Source of the DNA: Thioalkalivibrio sp. XN279
Lineage (GTDB): Bacteria; Pseudomonadota; Gammaproteobacteria; Steroidobacterales; XN24
Reading direction: 5' to 3'
NCBI RefSeq assembly: GCF_011089885.1
Contig: NZ_JAANBD010000025.1
Coordinates: 372,001-436,000, forward strand
DNA length: 64,000 nucleotides
The notes under the pieces were generated by a model. That model was not told the DNA's origin. It saw nothing but the letters and a program-made list of their open reading frames with translations, and searched no databases. Below, piece by piece: positions 18,406 to 26,952 of the stretch. The position numbers were made by a program, and so were the translations under genes. The stretch's first letter is position 1; every line of letters starts with the position of its first letter.

Positions 18406-19150
18406 CCCAGCTCCACTATTCAGGACCGTTGATATGCAGGAGGCAGTGCAGCGAATGGATTCTCACAAATCTCTGCGCGTAGTGCGCACACAAACGATTG
18501 GTGAATGCTGGTTACGATGTATCCGAAATGTCCTTGACTACGGAGAGCGGCATCACGACCAGGACGTCGAATTACTAGAAGTCCTTGGACTAGCTCTCGA
18601 GATCGAGCGACCGGCTGAATCGGATCCAATAATTGATGCATACAGCGACAAGACCGTGCTCGCGCGAACCCTGGCAAAGTTCGCAAAGGGGGCCTCCATG
18701 CCCGATCGGCCCTTCACCTACGGTGAGCGAATCTACGACATGATGGGTGTCGACCAGTTCGAGTGGATCGTCTCGCGGCTAGAAAGGATGCGAGAGACCA
18801 AGTCGGCTACGATCGGCCTGCTAATCCCCGGAAGCTCGTCGCCGAACTTGCCCTGCCTTACGACCATCGATGTAAAAATCCGAAAAGACAATCTCGATCT
18901 ACAATTTTTTTTCCGTAGCCAGAACATCTTTGGGCGGCAGTATGCGAACCTCGCTGCACTCGCTCGATTGCAATTTGATCTCGCCATGCGATGTGGCGCG
19001 GCCCCCGGCATGTTACGCGGATACGTCGCCTCAGCGCATATCTACGAATTCGACCTTGAGGAAGCACACCGTATTTCGCGCGGTGACATGCTGCGGATTT
19101 CTGACAAATACTATTCAAGCGGCCCTGCTTCGGTGCGTAGCCAAGCATAA
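18398..19150 (+). CDS. Thymidylate-synthase-like enzyme (ThyA fold)
   Basis: 250 residues from the ATG at 18398, which overlaps the previous gene by eight bases; ATGs at 18434 and 18455 are alternatives. ThyA landmarks appear in order: TYGERIYD (early substrate loop), NLPCLTT with the catalytic Cys (C153), FFFRSQNIFGRQYANLAAL matching RSxDxxLGxPFN, and ASAHIYEFDLEEA matching the H-x-Y sugar-binding motif. The nucleophile, RS, the Asn that distinguishes uracil from cytosine and HxY are all kept, but the Asp of RSxD is Asn here and the LGLPF loop is shortened. It likely binds dUMP or a related pyrimidine nucleotide and may methylate or hydroxymethylate it, or act only as a sensor. Last gene of the six-gene operon. 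Confidence 0.8.
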   Translation: MLDPAPLFRTVDMQEAVQRMDSHKSLRVVRTQTIGECWLRCIRNVLDYGERHHDQDVELLEVLGLALEIERPAESDPIIDAYSDKTVLARTLAKFAKGASMPDRPFTYGERIYDMMGVDQFEWIVSRLERMRETKSATIGLLIPGSSSPNLPCLTTIDVKIRKDNLDLQFFFRSQNIFGRQYANLAALARLQFDLAMRCGAAPGMLRGYVASAHIYEFDLEEAHRISRGDMLRISDKYYSSGPASVRSQA

Positions 19151-19208
19151 CGTGCAGAGGATGAAAAATGCAGCGAAGAGAAGTGAGCCTGTCGTTCGAG
19201 AGGTACTG

Positions 19209-22200
19209 CTAACTCTCGTTTGCCACCTGCCCCGAGTCGATAGCGAAAGACCATCTTTCTTTACTGCGGTCGAACCGAGTGACCAACCGCACATCAAGTA
19301 TTTGTCCAGCGGCGAGCGGATGACCATCAGGAGAGACTATGGCTGAAGGCAGGAAAAAGATGTCCGAATCAAACGCATCATTTTCGGCAAACCCGAAACT
19401 ACCCTCTGGGTGAATCCACTTTATATGGACTTTCCACCTTCGAGCTCTCAATCGCCTATCTACACCTGCTCGTTCGGTTATATCCACAAGATCCTCTAGA
19501 AGGAATCTCGGCTCGCGTCCGCGTTTCCCTGAAGAAGATCTGCTTTTCGTTGGTAGAACCGAAATGCCCGTGCGCAGCCCTGGCGGAATATCCTCCAAAT
19601 TGATCAATCCGACTTCCAAGGCGCTAGCAAGCTGTTCGCGAGACGACTCATAGAGGAGTCGTGTGAGATGGTGCTCATCAAGATCGCTCCTCCCGACAAC
19701 GCGACATCTGGCCAAGCGGATCGCGTTCATGACGGACATCCTTGCCAATATGGCACGGAGCCGTTCGCTATCACCGCGGATCTCTCGGGGGCTTACAACC
19801 CGTTCACGCACCAAGATGCTCAATAGGCGTAGAGAAAGTCTCGGATCATCAGCGATCCGTCGGAGCTCCGCCCGATAATTCGGTAACATCCTGCGCACAT
19901 TCTCTCGGACCTTCTCACGTTCTGTTCGCAGTATGTCGATCAGATCAATCTCTAACTGTGCGCCTGTCGCCTCGCTTATGGCATTCTCCCAAGTCGAAAG
20001 AAAAGACTCCGCGGATATCTTTCGTCTTCGCCGTAGCGCACACAACTCTGCAACTTTCGCAACGGACAGCACTTCTGAAATGGACGGGCGTGGCTCGACC
20101 TCAACGAGCAGGCGTTGTGCAGCGCTCAGATCTTTGGACCAGGATGAGCCCCCTGAGAGGGTATCCGGTAGAAGCTCTATCCATGGGAAGCGACCGCCAG
20201 ACACGAACTCCTGGAGAAGGCGTAGTCGCAGGATGCCGGACTCATGTGAGCTAGCCGAATACCAAAACGCCCCGCTACGTAACGTAGATCTCAAGTACGG
20301 CGAAATCGGATACTTGGGTGGCAATCGGGCCGCCACCGTGATCTCCATAGTCTCCTGTGAAACGTCCTCTCCCCGAAGGGCAAGGAGCACAGCATGCGTC
20401 CATGGATCACCCTCAAAAGGCATTGAAGCGAGACGCTTTACGTCGCGTGTAGCGACGGTCGTTATCAATGGGTCTAGCTTCCATGCGGCAACCATCAAGG
20501 CATCAGATGGCTGACCAATGAGCTCAAAAGCAAAAGCCAAGACCATTCCCCAGTTGGAGCGGCCGGTTACCGAGTAAACTTCTAATGACGTGGAATCGAG
20601 ATCTTCATGCCGTGCATACAGGTACTCGGCACATAGATACTCTTGAATCGTTTCGTGCCAAAAGCCGACCGAACGTCCCGTTTCATCCCGAGTGAGGAGG
20701 AAACCCTGCGCCATTTGGTCGATGAAGCGATCGTCATCTCTACCGAGGATCGGGGTCAGAAGGCTACGTGCTAGATCAATACCTAGGGTGTTCCACCCGC
20801 GTTGGCGAGTCCGGAATGCCAGCAATGATAGAGCATCGATCACCTGCTCTTGCGACCAGGGGAATACCCCTCCACCTATCCGCGCCTGGTTCATCTCGCG
20901 GCGGCACCAGATCTCAAGAAAGCGACGATAAAGGGCGGCTCGACCCGTCGGAATATCCCTGGATTCCCGAGCAATTTCAGCGACGATTCGCAGTAGTATC
21001 GGACTGCCCGAGATCAAGTCGCCGCCAGGTTGTCGGCGCAGTTGCTCCAAGACGTCGGCAGCCAGCCCGTGATCTAGGAGATAGGCTGTTAGAAATTGAA
21101 GTTGTTGGGTCGAATCCATAGATCGGATTTCGACGCGTGGCACTTCTAACTGCTCAACATCGCTCGTCGATCGGGTGGATATATACACCCGTGCATCCGG
21201 ATACTCGACAAGCATATTGGAAAGTTCGTTGCGACAATTCTCGTACAATGAGTCCGGACATTGGTTAAGGGCATCAAGGTAAAGGACGACCTGACCCTCT
21301 GCGACCCCAGCTGCTAGATACTCCCACTCGACGCCGCTGCTCCTTTGCAGCAGGCCAGCTAGTCCCTCCGTAGAGTATTGGGCGAGCGATGCAAAAATTG
21401 GCCACGGTCGCCCGCGCTCCCATTGCTTCGCATTACGCAAGGCAAGGATTCTTAGGCAGGTGCTCTTCCCGGACCCCGCCTCCCCAATCAGAACCGCGCG
21501 GTGTTGCCCCTCTAGCAGGCCAATGACCGAGCCACGAGATAGGTCTTCCTGCGAAGCCCTATGTCCGATCACATCCTGGCCGCCGGCAGAGGATGGTCTT
21601 GCCTTTGGCTGGAGCCATTCTTCATCTAGCTCTGGTATCGGGGCCTCAGCGTCGATACGACGCTTCCCGGATGGAATCTCTCTCAGGACTCCTTTGAGCG
21701 GTGTGAAGAAATCTTCAAACGGGGAAAGTTGTCTCTTTACTCTCTCGAGATAAGGGAAGATCTGCGTTTCCAGTTCGCCAGCTCGGCTGGGGCCCTGGAG
21801 TCGCACAAGGAACTGATCCCACAGCCGCTGCGCCTCCGGTGCGAAGTTTTCGGGAGGGTCGCTGTCAGAAGTTTCAACAACGGGATCCTCAGGCGCCACC
21901 CCACGTACCTGACCAACGCTCCCGCGCCTACGCACATAGACAACTGTTTCAGATCGATCGTGTGTCGTCCTCTTAACCAATATGTGGGGAAATCCCGGAG
22001 GTCGGGGCTTGACGAGAATTGCTACGACAACACGGTCCCCACAGAGAAACTCTTCGAGTTCGATCGACCTTTCATAGAGGCCAGGATTGACCACCTCGAT
22101 GTGTCCTTCCGTGCCGGTCCTCCAACCTCGCGCCGGATGTAGTACCTGTTGCAGGACTACGTCCCGCCGGAACGCCTCAGCTCCGTGGCGGTCACGCTTT

Positions 22201-22493
22201 CTGTCGGGATCACTCGCCTCGATTCCGACCGGCTGTCCGGAATCATCGACCCCGAGCAGCACGACGCCGCCAACGGTATTGGCCAGGGCGATCACCGCCC
22301 TGGCAACGTCCCATCGGTAATCGTGTTTGTTCTCAGGCGCCTTGAAATGCCCACCTAAGGGATAGGTGGCCGCCTTGAATTCTAGCCAATCCCTCTCGCT
22401 CCCATCCGCAAGTGCAAGCAGGGCGGCGAGACCACCGCGGGGGTGTTTGAGAACACGGCTTGCCAGCTGGCTTGCGGTTACCGGCTTAACCAT
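19209..22493 (-). CDS. Schlafen(AlbA_2)-NACHT-cold-shock-domain protein
   Basis: 1094 residues. Residues about 35-200 form an AlbA_2/Schlafen domain (DWLEFKAATYP, then VIALANTVGGVVLLGVDDSG). A NACHT-type NTPase follows: Walker A IGEAGSGKST at about 336-345, Walker B QVVLYLDALNQC at about 401-412, then arginine-finger and winged-helix regions (YISTRSTSD, GSPILLRIVAEIAR, GFWHETIQEYLCAEYL). The centre is helical repeats, and the last 65 residues resemble a cold-shock OB fold (EGSFGFAE, SDIFFLPSAI). Schlafen-type domains can be RNA nucleases, NACHT is a switch module of prokaryotic NLR-like immunity, and CSD binds single-stranded nucleic acid. The start has GGAGG 8 bases upstream. Divergent from the viperin gene, convergent with the ThyA-like gene. 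Confidence 0.85.
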   Translation of the reverse strand: MVKPVTASQLASRVLKHPRGGLAALLALADGSERDWLEFKAATYPLGGHFKAPENKHDYRWDVARAVIALANTVGGVVLLGVDDSGQPVGIEASDPDRKRDRHGAEAFRRDVVLQQVLHPARGWRTGTEGHIEVVNPGLYERSIELEEFLCGDRVVVAILVKPRPPGFPHILVKRTTHDRSETVVYVRRRGSVGQVRGVAPEDPVVETSDSDPPENFAPEAQRLWDQFLVRLQGPSRAGELETQIFPYLERVKRQLSPFEDFFTPLKGVLREIPSGKRRIDAEAPIPELDEEWLQPKARPSSAGGQDVIGHRASQEDLSRGSVIGLLEGQHRAVLIGEAGSGKSTCLRILALRNAKQWERGRPWPIFASLAQYSTEGLAGLLQRSSGVEWEYLAAGVAEGQVVLYLDALNQCPDSLYENCRNELSNMLVEYPDARVYISTRSTSDVEQLEVPRVEIRSMDSTQQLQFLTAYLLDHGLAADVLEQLRRQPGGDLISGSPILLRIVAEIARESRDIPTGRAALYRRFLEIWCRREMNQARIGGGVFPWSQEQVIDALSLLAFRTRQRGWNTLGIDLARSLLTPILGRDDDRFIDQMAQGFLLTRDETGRSVGFWHETIQEYLCAEYLYARHEDLDSTSLEVYSVTGRSNWGMVLAFAFELIGQPSDALMVAAWKLDPLITTVATRDVKRLASMPFEGDPWTHAVLLALRGEDVSQETMEITVAARLPPKYPISPYLRSTLRSGAFWYSASSHESGILRLRLLQEFVSGGRFPWIELLPDTLSGGSSWSKDLSAAQRLLVEVEPRPSISEVLSVAKVAELCALRRRRKISAESFLSTWENAISEATGAQLEIDLIDILRTEREKVRENVRRMLPNYRAELRRIADDPRLSLRLLSILVRERVVSPREIRGDSERLRAILARMSVMNAIRLARCRVVGRSDLDEHHLTRLLYESSREQLASALEVGLINLEDIPPGLRTGISVLPTKSRSSSGKRGREPRFLLEDLVDITERAGVDRRLRARRWKVHIKWIHPEGSFGFAENDAFDSDIFFLPSAIVSPDGHPLAAGQILDVRLVTRFDRSKERWSFAIDSGQVANES

Positions 22494-22783
22494 CTCTTTT
22501 ACCTCCGGCCTGCTCCGTGGCCTACGGCGCCAGTCGCTCTGAGCGATTCATCCGGCCTGCAACTCTGGCTGGTTCGTCTGGCAATCGATATTACGCGATC
22601 CCGGGTTCAGAAGGGGACCCTTAGCCGATCCTTTCGACTATATCCCCGATCAGTCCCAAACGCCCATGGCATATGGCTGCCTGCAACTTCGACCCTTGGA
22701 GCCGCGCGTTTGAAATTCGTCCCAGTTCCATCGTTAGAAAAAGCAAAGCGAAAACACGGAAGACTCCATTGGCACGTAATCAT

Positions 22784-23767
22784 ATGCTCAAAAATCCGAT
22801 CAGCACCCTCGCCGGCCCGTGTCGTTCAAATTCAATCGTAGTGAACTGGCACATCACTGAAGCCTGCAATTATCGGTGTGATTTTTGTTACGCGAAGTGG
22901 GTCAAGCCCAAGCAACGAGAGCTAATTCACGACGGCCGTGCCACACAACTCCTCCTGGAAGAGGTCCACAGCCTATTCTCAAATTACGGAACGACCGTTC
23001 GCCTGAATCTAGCCGGAGGTGAACCTCTGCTATACCCCGATAGTTTGATGTCGTTGGTAACAACAGCCAAGAAGATTGGCTTCGATGTATCCATAATCAC
23101 GAACGGGAGCCAGTTGGACCGTACTTTGCTGGAATTCCTGGCCCTTCATCTGAGCATGATCGGGGTCAGCATCGACTCCGGGGAACTCGACACCAATCTT
23201 GCGATTGGCAGGGCTGACAAGCGTAATGGATCTTTACGGTCAAGCACCGATTTCAGAAACATCTTCGAGCAGGCCCGCCGAATTAACCCGGACATTAACC
23301 TGAAGGTAAACACGGTGGTCAATTCGCTCAATTGGAAAGAAGATATGAACGCCTTGATGGCGTATCTGCAACCCCAGAGATGGAAGGTTCTTCAGCTGTT
23401 ACCCACCTATAGCCCCAAACTCGCAGTGACGGCTCGGCAGTTCACGGAATTTGTCGAACGCCACGCTAACCTGTCGAATGTAATGAATGTCGAAGATAAT
23501 GAATCGATGACTGAGTCATACATAATGATCGACCCGATCGGCCGCTTCTTTCAGAATTCACGCGGGGCCGACACGCAGTATCGATACAGCCAGCCAATCC
23601 TGTCGGTTGGGGCACGAGTCGCCTTTTCCGAACTCGTTTGGAACGCCAGAAAGTTCGCTTCCCGGTACGCGAATCTCAGCGCTTCACAGAATCCCATCCG
23701 GCAGAAAACTCACTCACGGATCGGCTCAGCAACAGTCAGCCCGAGACAATCACCCCGAACCTTCTAA
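22784..23767 (+). CDS. Prokaryotic viperin (radical SAM ddhNTP synthase)
   Basis: 327 residues from the ATG at 22784; a TTG at 22769 or the ATG at 22673 are possible upstream starts, but the core begins at residue 20. The radical SAM cluster motif is C28-x3-C32-x2-C35 in CNYRCDFC, the glycine motif is NLAGGEP, and the viperin-specific blocks follow: IITNGSQL, SIDSGELDTNLAIGR, LKVNTVVNSLNWKEDM, QPQRWKVLQLLP and MTESYIMIDPIGRF. These match human viperin nearly block for block. Viperins convert CTP, UTP or GTP to 3'-deoxy-3',4'-didehydro nucleotides that terminate viral RNA synthesis. The tail (about 30 residues, basic) is extra. The nucleotide preference cannot be read here. No nucleotide kinase gene is adjacent. 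Confidence 0.9.
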   Translation: MLKNPISTLAGPCRSNSIVVNWHITEACNYRCDFCYAKWVKPKQRELIHDGRATQLLLEEVHSLFSNYGTTVRLNLAGGEPLLYPDSLMSLVTTAKKIGFDVSIITNGSQLDRTLLEFLALHLSMIGVSIDSGELDTNLAIGRADKRNGSLRSSTDFRNIFEQARRINPDINLKVNTVVNSLNWKEDMNALMAYLQPQRWKVLQLLPTYSPKLAVTARQFTEFVERHANLSNVMNVEDNESMTESYIMIDPIGRFFQNSRGADTQYRYSQPILSVGARVAFSELVWNARKFASRYANLSASQNPIRQKTHSRIGSATVSPRQSPRTF

Positions 23768-23860
23768 GTATTAGTTGGTTTGATCAGGGAGATCTGATAT
23801 CCAATGAGCTACGAGCTGGCCCATGCTTCTGAATGTAAAGCGATTTCACCAGAGGCGAAC

Positions 23861-24373
23861 ATGATGCGTGCCCTGATCTTTGTACTCTTCTGCGTCGTCG
23901 CTGTGCCCACCGTCCATGCAGATGATGATGACCCCGTCCTCGCCTTCTCCGTTGGCGGCTTCTCTGGCGATGACACGAGCGGCATCGCCGTGGGCGTGTA
24001 CTCCCTGCAGCCGAATCGCCTTGGGTGGTACGTGAACGCCACGATCTCTTCCTTGATCGAAGACGACGAGTACTTCAGGCCCATTCCTGGGGACATCCGC
24101 GTTGACAGCGATACCGATTCCATTACGCTCAGCGTTGGCCTGACCTGGTCCGTCAGCAGAGTGACAACCTACTTCGGAGCGGGCTTCTCCAGCGTGGGGC
24201 AGTACGGCCTTTACCGGACCCCGAGCTTCTCCTACTGGTACGAGGAGAGCACTGACACCAAGGGCAACTTTAACGCCGGTTTACTGTTTGGCCTCTCCCA
24301 AAGCATCGGCCTGGATGTCGGGGCGAACAGTGCGAACGAGGAAGTCACGCTGGGTCTGAACTGGCGGTTTTGA
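23861..24373 (+). CDS. Secreted or outer-membrane beta-barrel-like protein
   Basis: About 170 residues. The start is at tandem ATGs (23861/23864) with GAGG 6 bases upstream; the frame is open to 23804. A clear signal peptide (MRALIFVLFCVVAVPTVHA) is followed by short alternating strands with aromatic girdle residues (RLGWYVNATISSL, DSITLSVGLTWSV, TTYFGAGF) and a C-terminal Phe (LGLNWRF), as in outer-membrane beta barrels. It may be transcribed with the viperin gene 93 bases upstream, but its role is unknown; it may be a surface-altering cargo gene. Confidence 0.65.
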   Translation: MMRALIFVLFCVVAVPTVHADDDDPVLAFSVGGFSGDDTSGIAVGVYSLQPNRLGWYVNATISSLIEDDEYFRPIPGDIRVDSDTDSITLSVGLTWSVSRVTTYFGAGFSSVGQYGLYRTPSFSYWYEESTDTKGNFNAGLLFGLSQSIGLDVGANSANEEVTLGLNWRF

Positions 24374-25004
24374 GAAGCGACGTATAGATATGGGTTGCGA
24401 CAATCTGCGCGTCGTGTCATGGCCGACCAAAGTCTATACACCGGTCGGCCCGAAGACACGAGATCGGTGGAGGGATTCATTGAATGAGTTTGGTGACATG
24501 GAATTGATGCCGGGTCTTTTGCCGGTACCGCGTAATCCGAACCATGCGTGATGTGGGCTACCCTCAAACTACCCAAGCAGCCCGACTCGATTGAGACCGT
24601 ATCCAACGCAAATGGCCGACGACACGCCTAGCCTCCGCCTCCGCAATCGGGCGCGGCATGCCACCATCGAATTCACTGACGGCAGCCCGTTCCTCGAATA
24701 GCTCGCGCTCGTCGTCAGTGAGGCCCCCTAGGCTTTCCAATAGACTCCCGTCCCAGCCGCAACATTAGTCACATTTACACGATGCGAGGGCTGCAGGATG
24801 CCGCGGGTGATGGCTCACAGGATGATCCACATGCGTGGCATCACCCATTATTTGCACCGGACTAATGAGCGAGCGCCACCCTGAACGCTGCTAGGGCGAT
24901 GGGTTGGCCGATTTAGCTGAGAGTCCGTCATCTGATCTTGACCCCAAAATGGGCTTCCAATAGCTTCGATTCGTGATCCTTCAAACGGCAGCACCATCAA
25001 CGCT
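24374..25004. other. Decayed intergenic stretch
   Basis: About 630 bases with no intact gene. It holds a leftward coding fragment at 24564-24764 (listed separately). Around 24530-24560 there are about 35 bases, including CATGCGTGATGTGG, that recur at about 28890-28920. The rest has many stops in all frames and looks like erosion of older cargo genes. Confidence 0.5.
24564..24764 (-). pseudogene. Fragment of a plasmid/ICE-type protein
   Basis: A 66-codon frame without a start codon, bounded upstream by TAA. It encodes LLESLGGLTDDERELFEERAA followed by SEFDGGMPRPIAEAEARR, a pattern I have seen at the ends of mobile-element replication or primase-type proteins (ERAAxxEFDGGxxRxEAE). No start, no ribosome-binding site and a scrambled tail, so it is a remnant. 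The parent protein is not certain. Confidence 0.4.
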
Positions 25005-25307
25005 ATGTCCCACACTTCCACTGACGATAAGCCCTTGAAGTCGACGGAGACATTTCGCCTACAAATCTGAAGGATCGGGGACGAAGTAAGCGTGCTGTTG
25101 CCACCCGAACTCCTCAAGACCGCCAACCTGGGCCCAGGCGACTATGTGGAGATCTAAATCCGGGGGCACACCATCACTGCATTGCCGGCGATTCCACCTC
25201 GCCTCTCCCTTGACCAACTCCTTGCTGAACACCCCTACGAACTAAACAAGACTGAAGAAGCAATAGCCTTTGAGCAGGCCCCGCCAGTAGGCAAGGAGAT
25301 CATTTAA
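25005..25307 (+). pseudogene. Broken paralogue of the AbrB/MazE-like gene at 34951
   Basis: From the ATG at 25005 the frame reads TFRLQI-stop-RIGDEVSVLLPPELL, then GPGDYVEI-stop, and continues to SLDQLLAEHPYEL and EQAPPVGKEII before the natural TAA. It aligns end to end with the intact protein at 34951-35253 (RPFRLEIRRIGAGVGVLLPA ... EQAPPAGKEII). Two in-frame stops (TGA at 25068, TAA in the middle) inactivate it. It shows that this antitoxin-like gene was duplicated in the element and one copy decayed. Confidence 0.75.
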
Positions 25308-25545
25308 TTTTCATCTGGCCCGCCGCGACCTCGAGGCCCGGCATCTCCCACCTGCTTCTCGGCATCCCAGGTTTCTAGACCCGCACTCGATTCGTATCTG
25401 ATCGAGTATCGGCGAGCTGGGCCACGGGCCCGCCCTGCGCCATTCAATTATTCCGAGTCCGCCTGCCACTTCCTCTAGCGCACCCGTGCGGAGATCTGTG
25501 TCTTCTCGCGCATCAGCGCCGTTCCGGTGGCGCTGCACGCCAGCC

Positions 25546-25575
25546 ATACAGGTATACCTGTATACCGTTACGGTA
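25546..25575. promoter_or_regulatory. Two overlapping palindromes, possible operator
   Basis: ATACAGGTATACCTGTAT (25546-25563) is a perfect 18-base palindrome. It runs straight into TACCGTTACGGTA (25563-25575), a perfect 6+1+6 palindrome. Both have the size of binding sites for dimeric repressors. No gene starts directly downstream, so they may be the operator of a lost toxin-antitoxin or regulator gene, perhaps that of the pseudogene just upstream. Confidence 0.4.
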
Positions 25576-25607
25576 CTGTGGATAAGTCCATTTCGATGGG
25601 CTTGGCA

Positions 25608-25639
25608 ATACTTTCGACAATCCACATTATCGAAAGTAT
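25608..25639. repeat. Perfect 10-base inverted repeat
   Basis: ATACTTTCGA (25608-25617) and TCGAAAGTAT (25630-25639) are exact inverted copies separated by 12 bases. It lies 32 bases after the palindrome pair. It could be a second operator, a recombination site or a hairpin in RNA; no U-run follows, so a terminator is unlikely. Confidence 0.4.
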
Positions 25640-26041
25640 GGCGAGAGCGCTGTGGTTCTAAAGCTTACTATCCCTGGCGGCGCCCGAAGCACAGCTGTTC
25701 CCGTATTGGCCTGCCCCGGCTTTCGCGCACACCCTCTTCAGGTGTCTGTGAAACCCGGGGCAGGCCATGTGGACCTTCCTGGGTGTAGCTCGTCTGGCAT
25801 CGAAGTCCCGAACCTTACTTTTCTGCAGCGAATGAAAGCCGAATCCTAGGCCCGGACTTGGGAGAAGCTCAGCGGAAAAGTACTTATTTCTCTGAATGTG
25901 GGAATCTGGTCACATTAGCGGACGTTCGCTCCTAGGAATATTCAAAGTCGTTGTGTCAATGAAAAGGCATCACATCGTCTTAATTCCTCTCACGCGGCTA
26001 GTTAGCCGCCAGTTTGGACAAGCTTAGATCAAGGAAGACCA

Positions 26042-26413
26042 GTGAAAAATCTACTCCTCGCCGTCGCTTTTGTTTTGGTATCAGGCTGTGCTTCGATTAC
26101 CAACGACCCGATGGTGCCGGTTGCGCTCTCATTCAGTAACGCGTCGAGCGGAAAGTGCGACCTCTCGAATAAGAGGGGCTCCTGGTCGAGCTCCATTCCC
26201 AATACCGTCAGCATCAGGAGATCGGATGACCACCTTCAATATCGGTGCCGCACTAAAGCAGGTGAGGAGGTAACTGGCTCGATTCCCAGCACAATGGGTG
26301 GGAAGATCGTCGCGAGCGCCGTATTTCTGGATTTCGGTATCGTAGATTCGATTACCGACAAGCACAGAGAGTATCCGGCCAGCTACGTGATTCCAGTGCC
26401 GGTATCTGAATGA
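26042..26413 (+). CDS. Small lipoprotein
   Basis: 123 residues starting with GTG at 26042, preceded by AAGGAAG. An N-terminal lipoprotein signal (KNLLLAVAFVLVSGCAS) has a standard lipobox with the lipidated Cys at residue 16. The mature part is small with two further Cys (KCDL and YRCRT) that could form a disulfide, and a late hydrophobic segment (GGKIVASAVFLDFGIVDSI). It resembles generic small lipoproteins of plasmids and phages. It would sit in the inner or outer membrane. Function unknown. Confidence 0.65.
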   Translation: MKNLLLAVAFVLVSGCASITNDPMVPVALSFSNASSGKCDLSNKRGSWSSSIPNTVSIRRSDDHLQYRCRTKAGEEVTGSIPSTMGGKIVASAVFLDFGIVDSITDKHREYPASYVIPVPVSE

Positions 26414-26569
26414 TCTGAGGCTTGAGCTCGGGTGGCGGAGAGAGGACTTTCTTCTCGGCACCCGCCTCTCTCACCGCGGACCTCCCGGGTTGCACCCACG
26501 CACACGTAGAGATGGTTCGGCCGGTTCGGACAATGCTCGGACGCACTCGGACCTCGCTCTGCCCAGAAT

Positions 26570-26946
26570 GCCGATTGACACGACGGCGCCTGGCCGGCTT
26601 CAGAGCTTTTTTCGCACCACCTCGCCGAGGATGTGCTTATCCAGGGTCAGATCGGCCACCACGCGCTTGAGGCGGGCGTTCTCGTCGCGCAGTTGCCGTC
26701 ACTCCCCGCAGCTCGGTCAGGTCCAGCTTGCCGTACTTTTTCTTCCAGACGTAGAAGCTCGCTTCGCTGACCCCCAGCTGCCGGCAGACATCCGCGACCG
26801 GAGTGCCGCTCTCGGCCTGGCGCAGGGCGTAGGTGATCTGCTCCTCGGTAAATCTCGACTTCTTCATGTCCTCGTCTCCCGTTGGAGGACCCAAGAAGCG
26901 AGCTTAGTCCAGTTCTAAAGTGACGTAGAAAACTGGGACGACGTCA
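26570..26946 (-). mobile_element. Truncated IS3-family element with frameshifted orfA
   Basis: Reading leftward from 26867, orfA begins KKSRFTEEQITYALRQAESG, then SEASFYVWKKKYGKLDL, the usual IS3 OrfA helix-turn-helix. A one-base change of frame after TELR breaks it; the other frame completes the leucine-zipper end (RDENARLKRVVADLTLDKH) and stops at 26600. The A-rich GAAAAAAGC slip site and the first orfB residues (KPARRR) follow, then the homology stops. OrfB, with the DDE catalytic residues, is missing, so it cannot move. The outer end with GACGTCA lies near 26946. The fragment at 9479-9590 is a second, more eroded copy. Confidence 0.8.
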
Positions 26947-26952
26947 GTTCAC

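Larger units (their letters stand above)
25308..26041. other. Non-coding stretch with palindromes
   Basis: About 730 bases without a credible gene; the short frames lack ribosome-binding sites and familiar motifs. The notable content is the set of palindromes at 25546-25575 and 25608-25639 (listed separately). The final 60 bases must hold the promoter of the lipoprotein gene at 26042. Confidence 0.5.
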
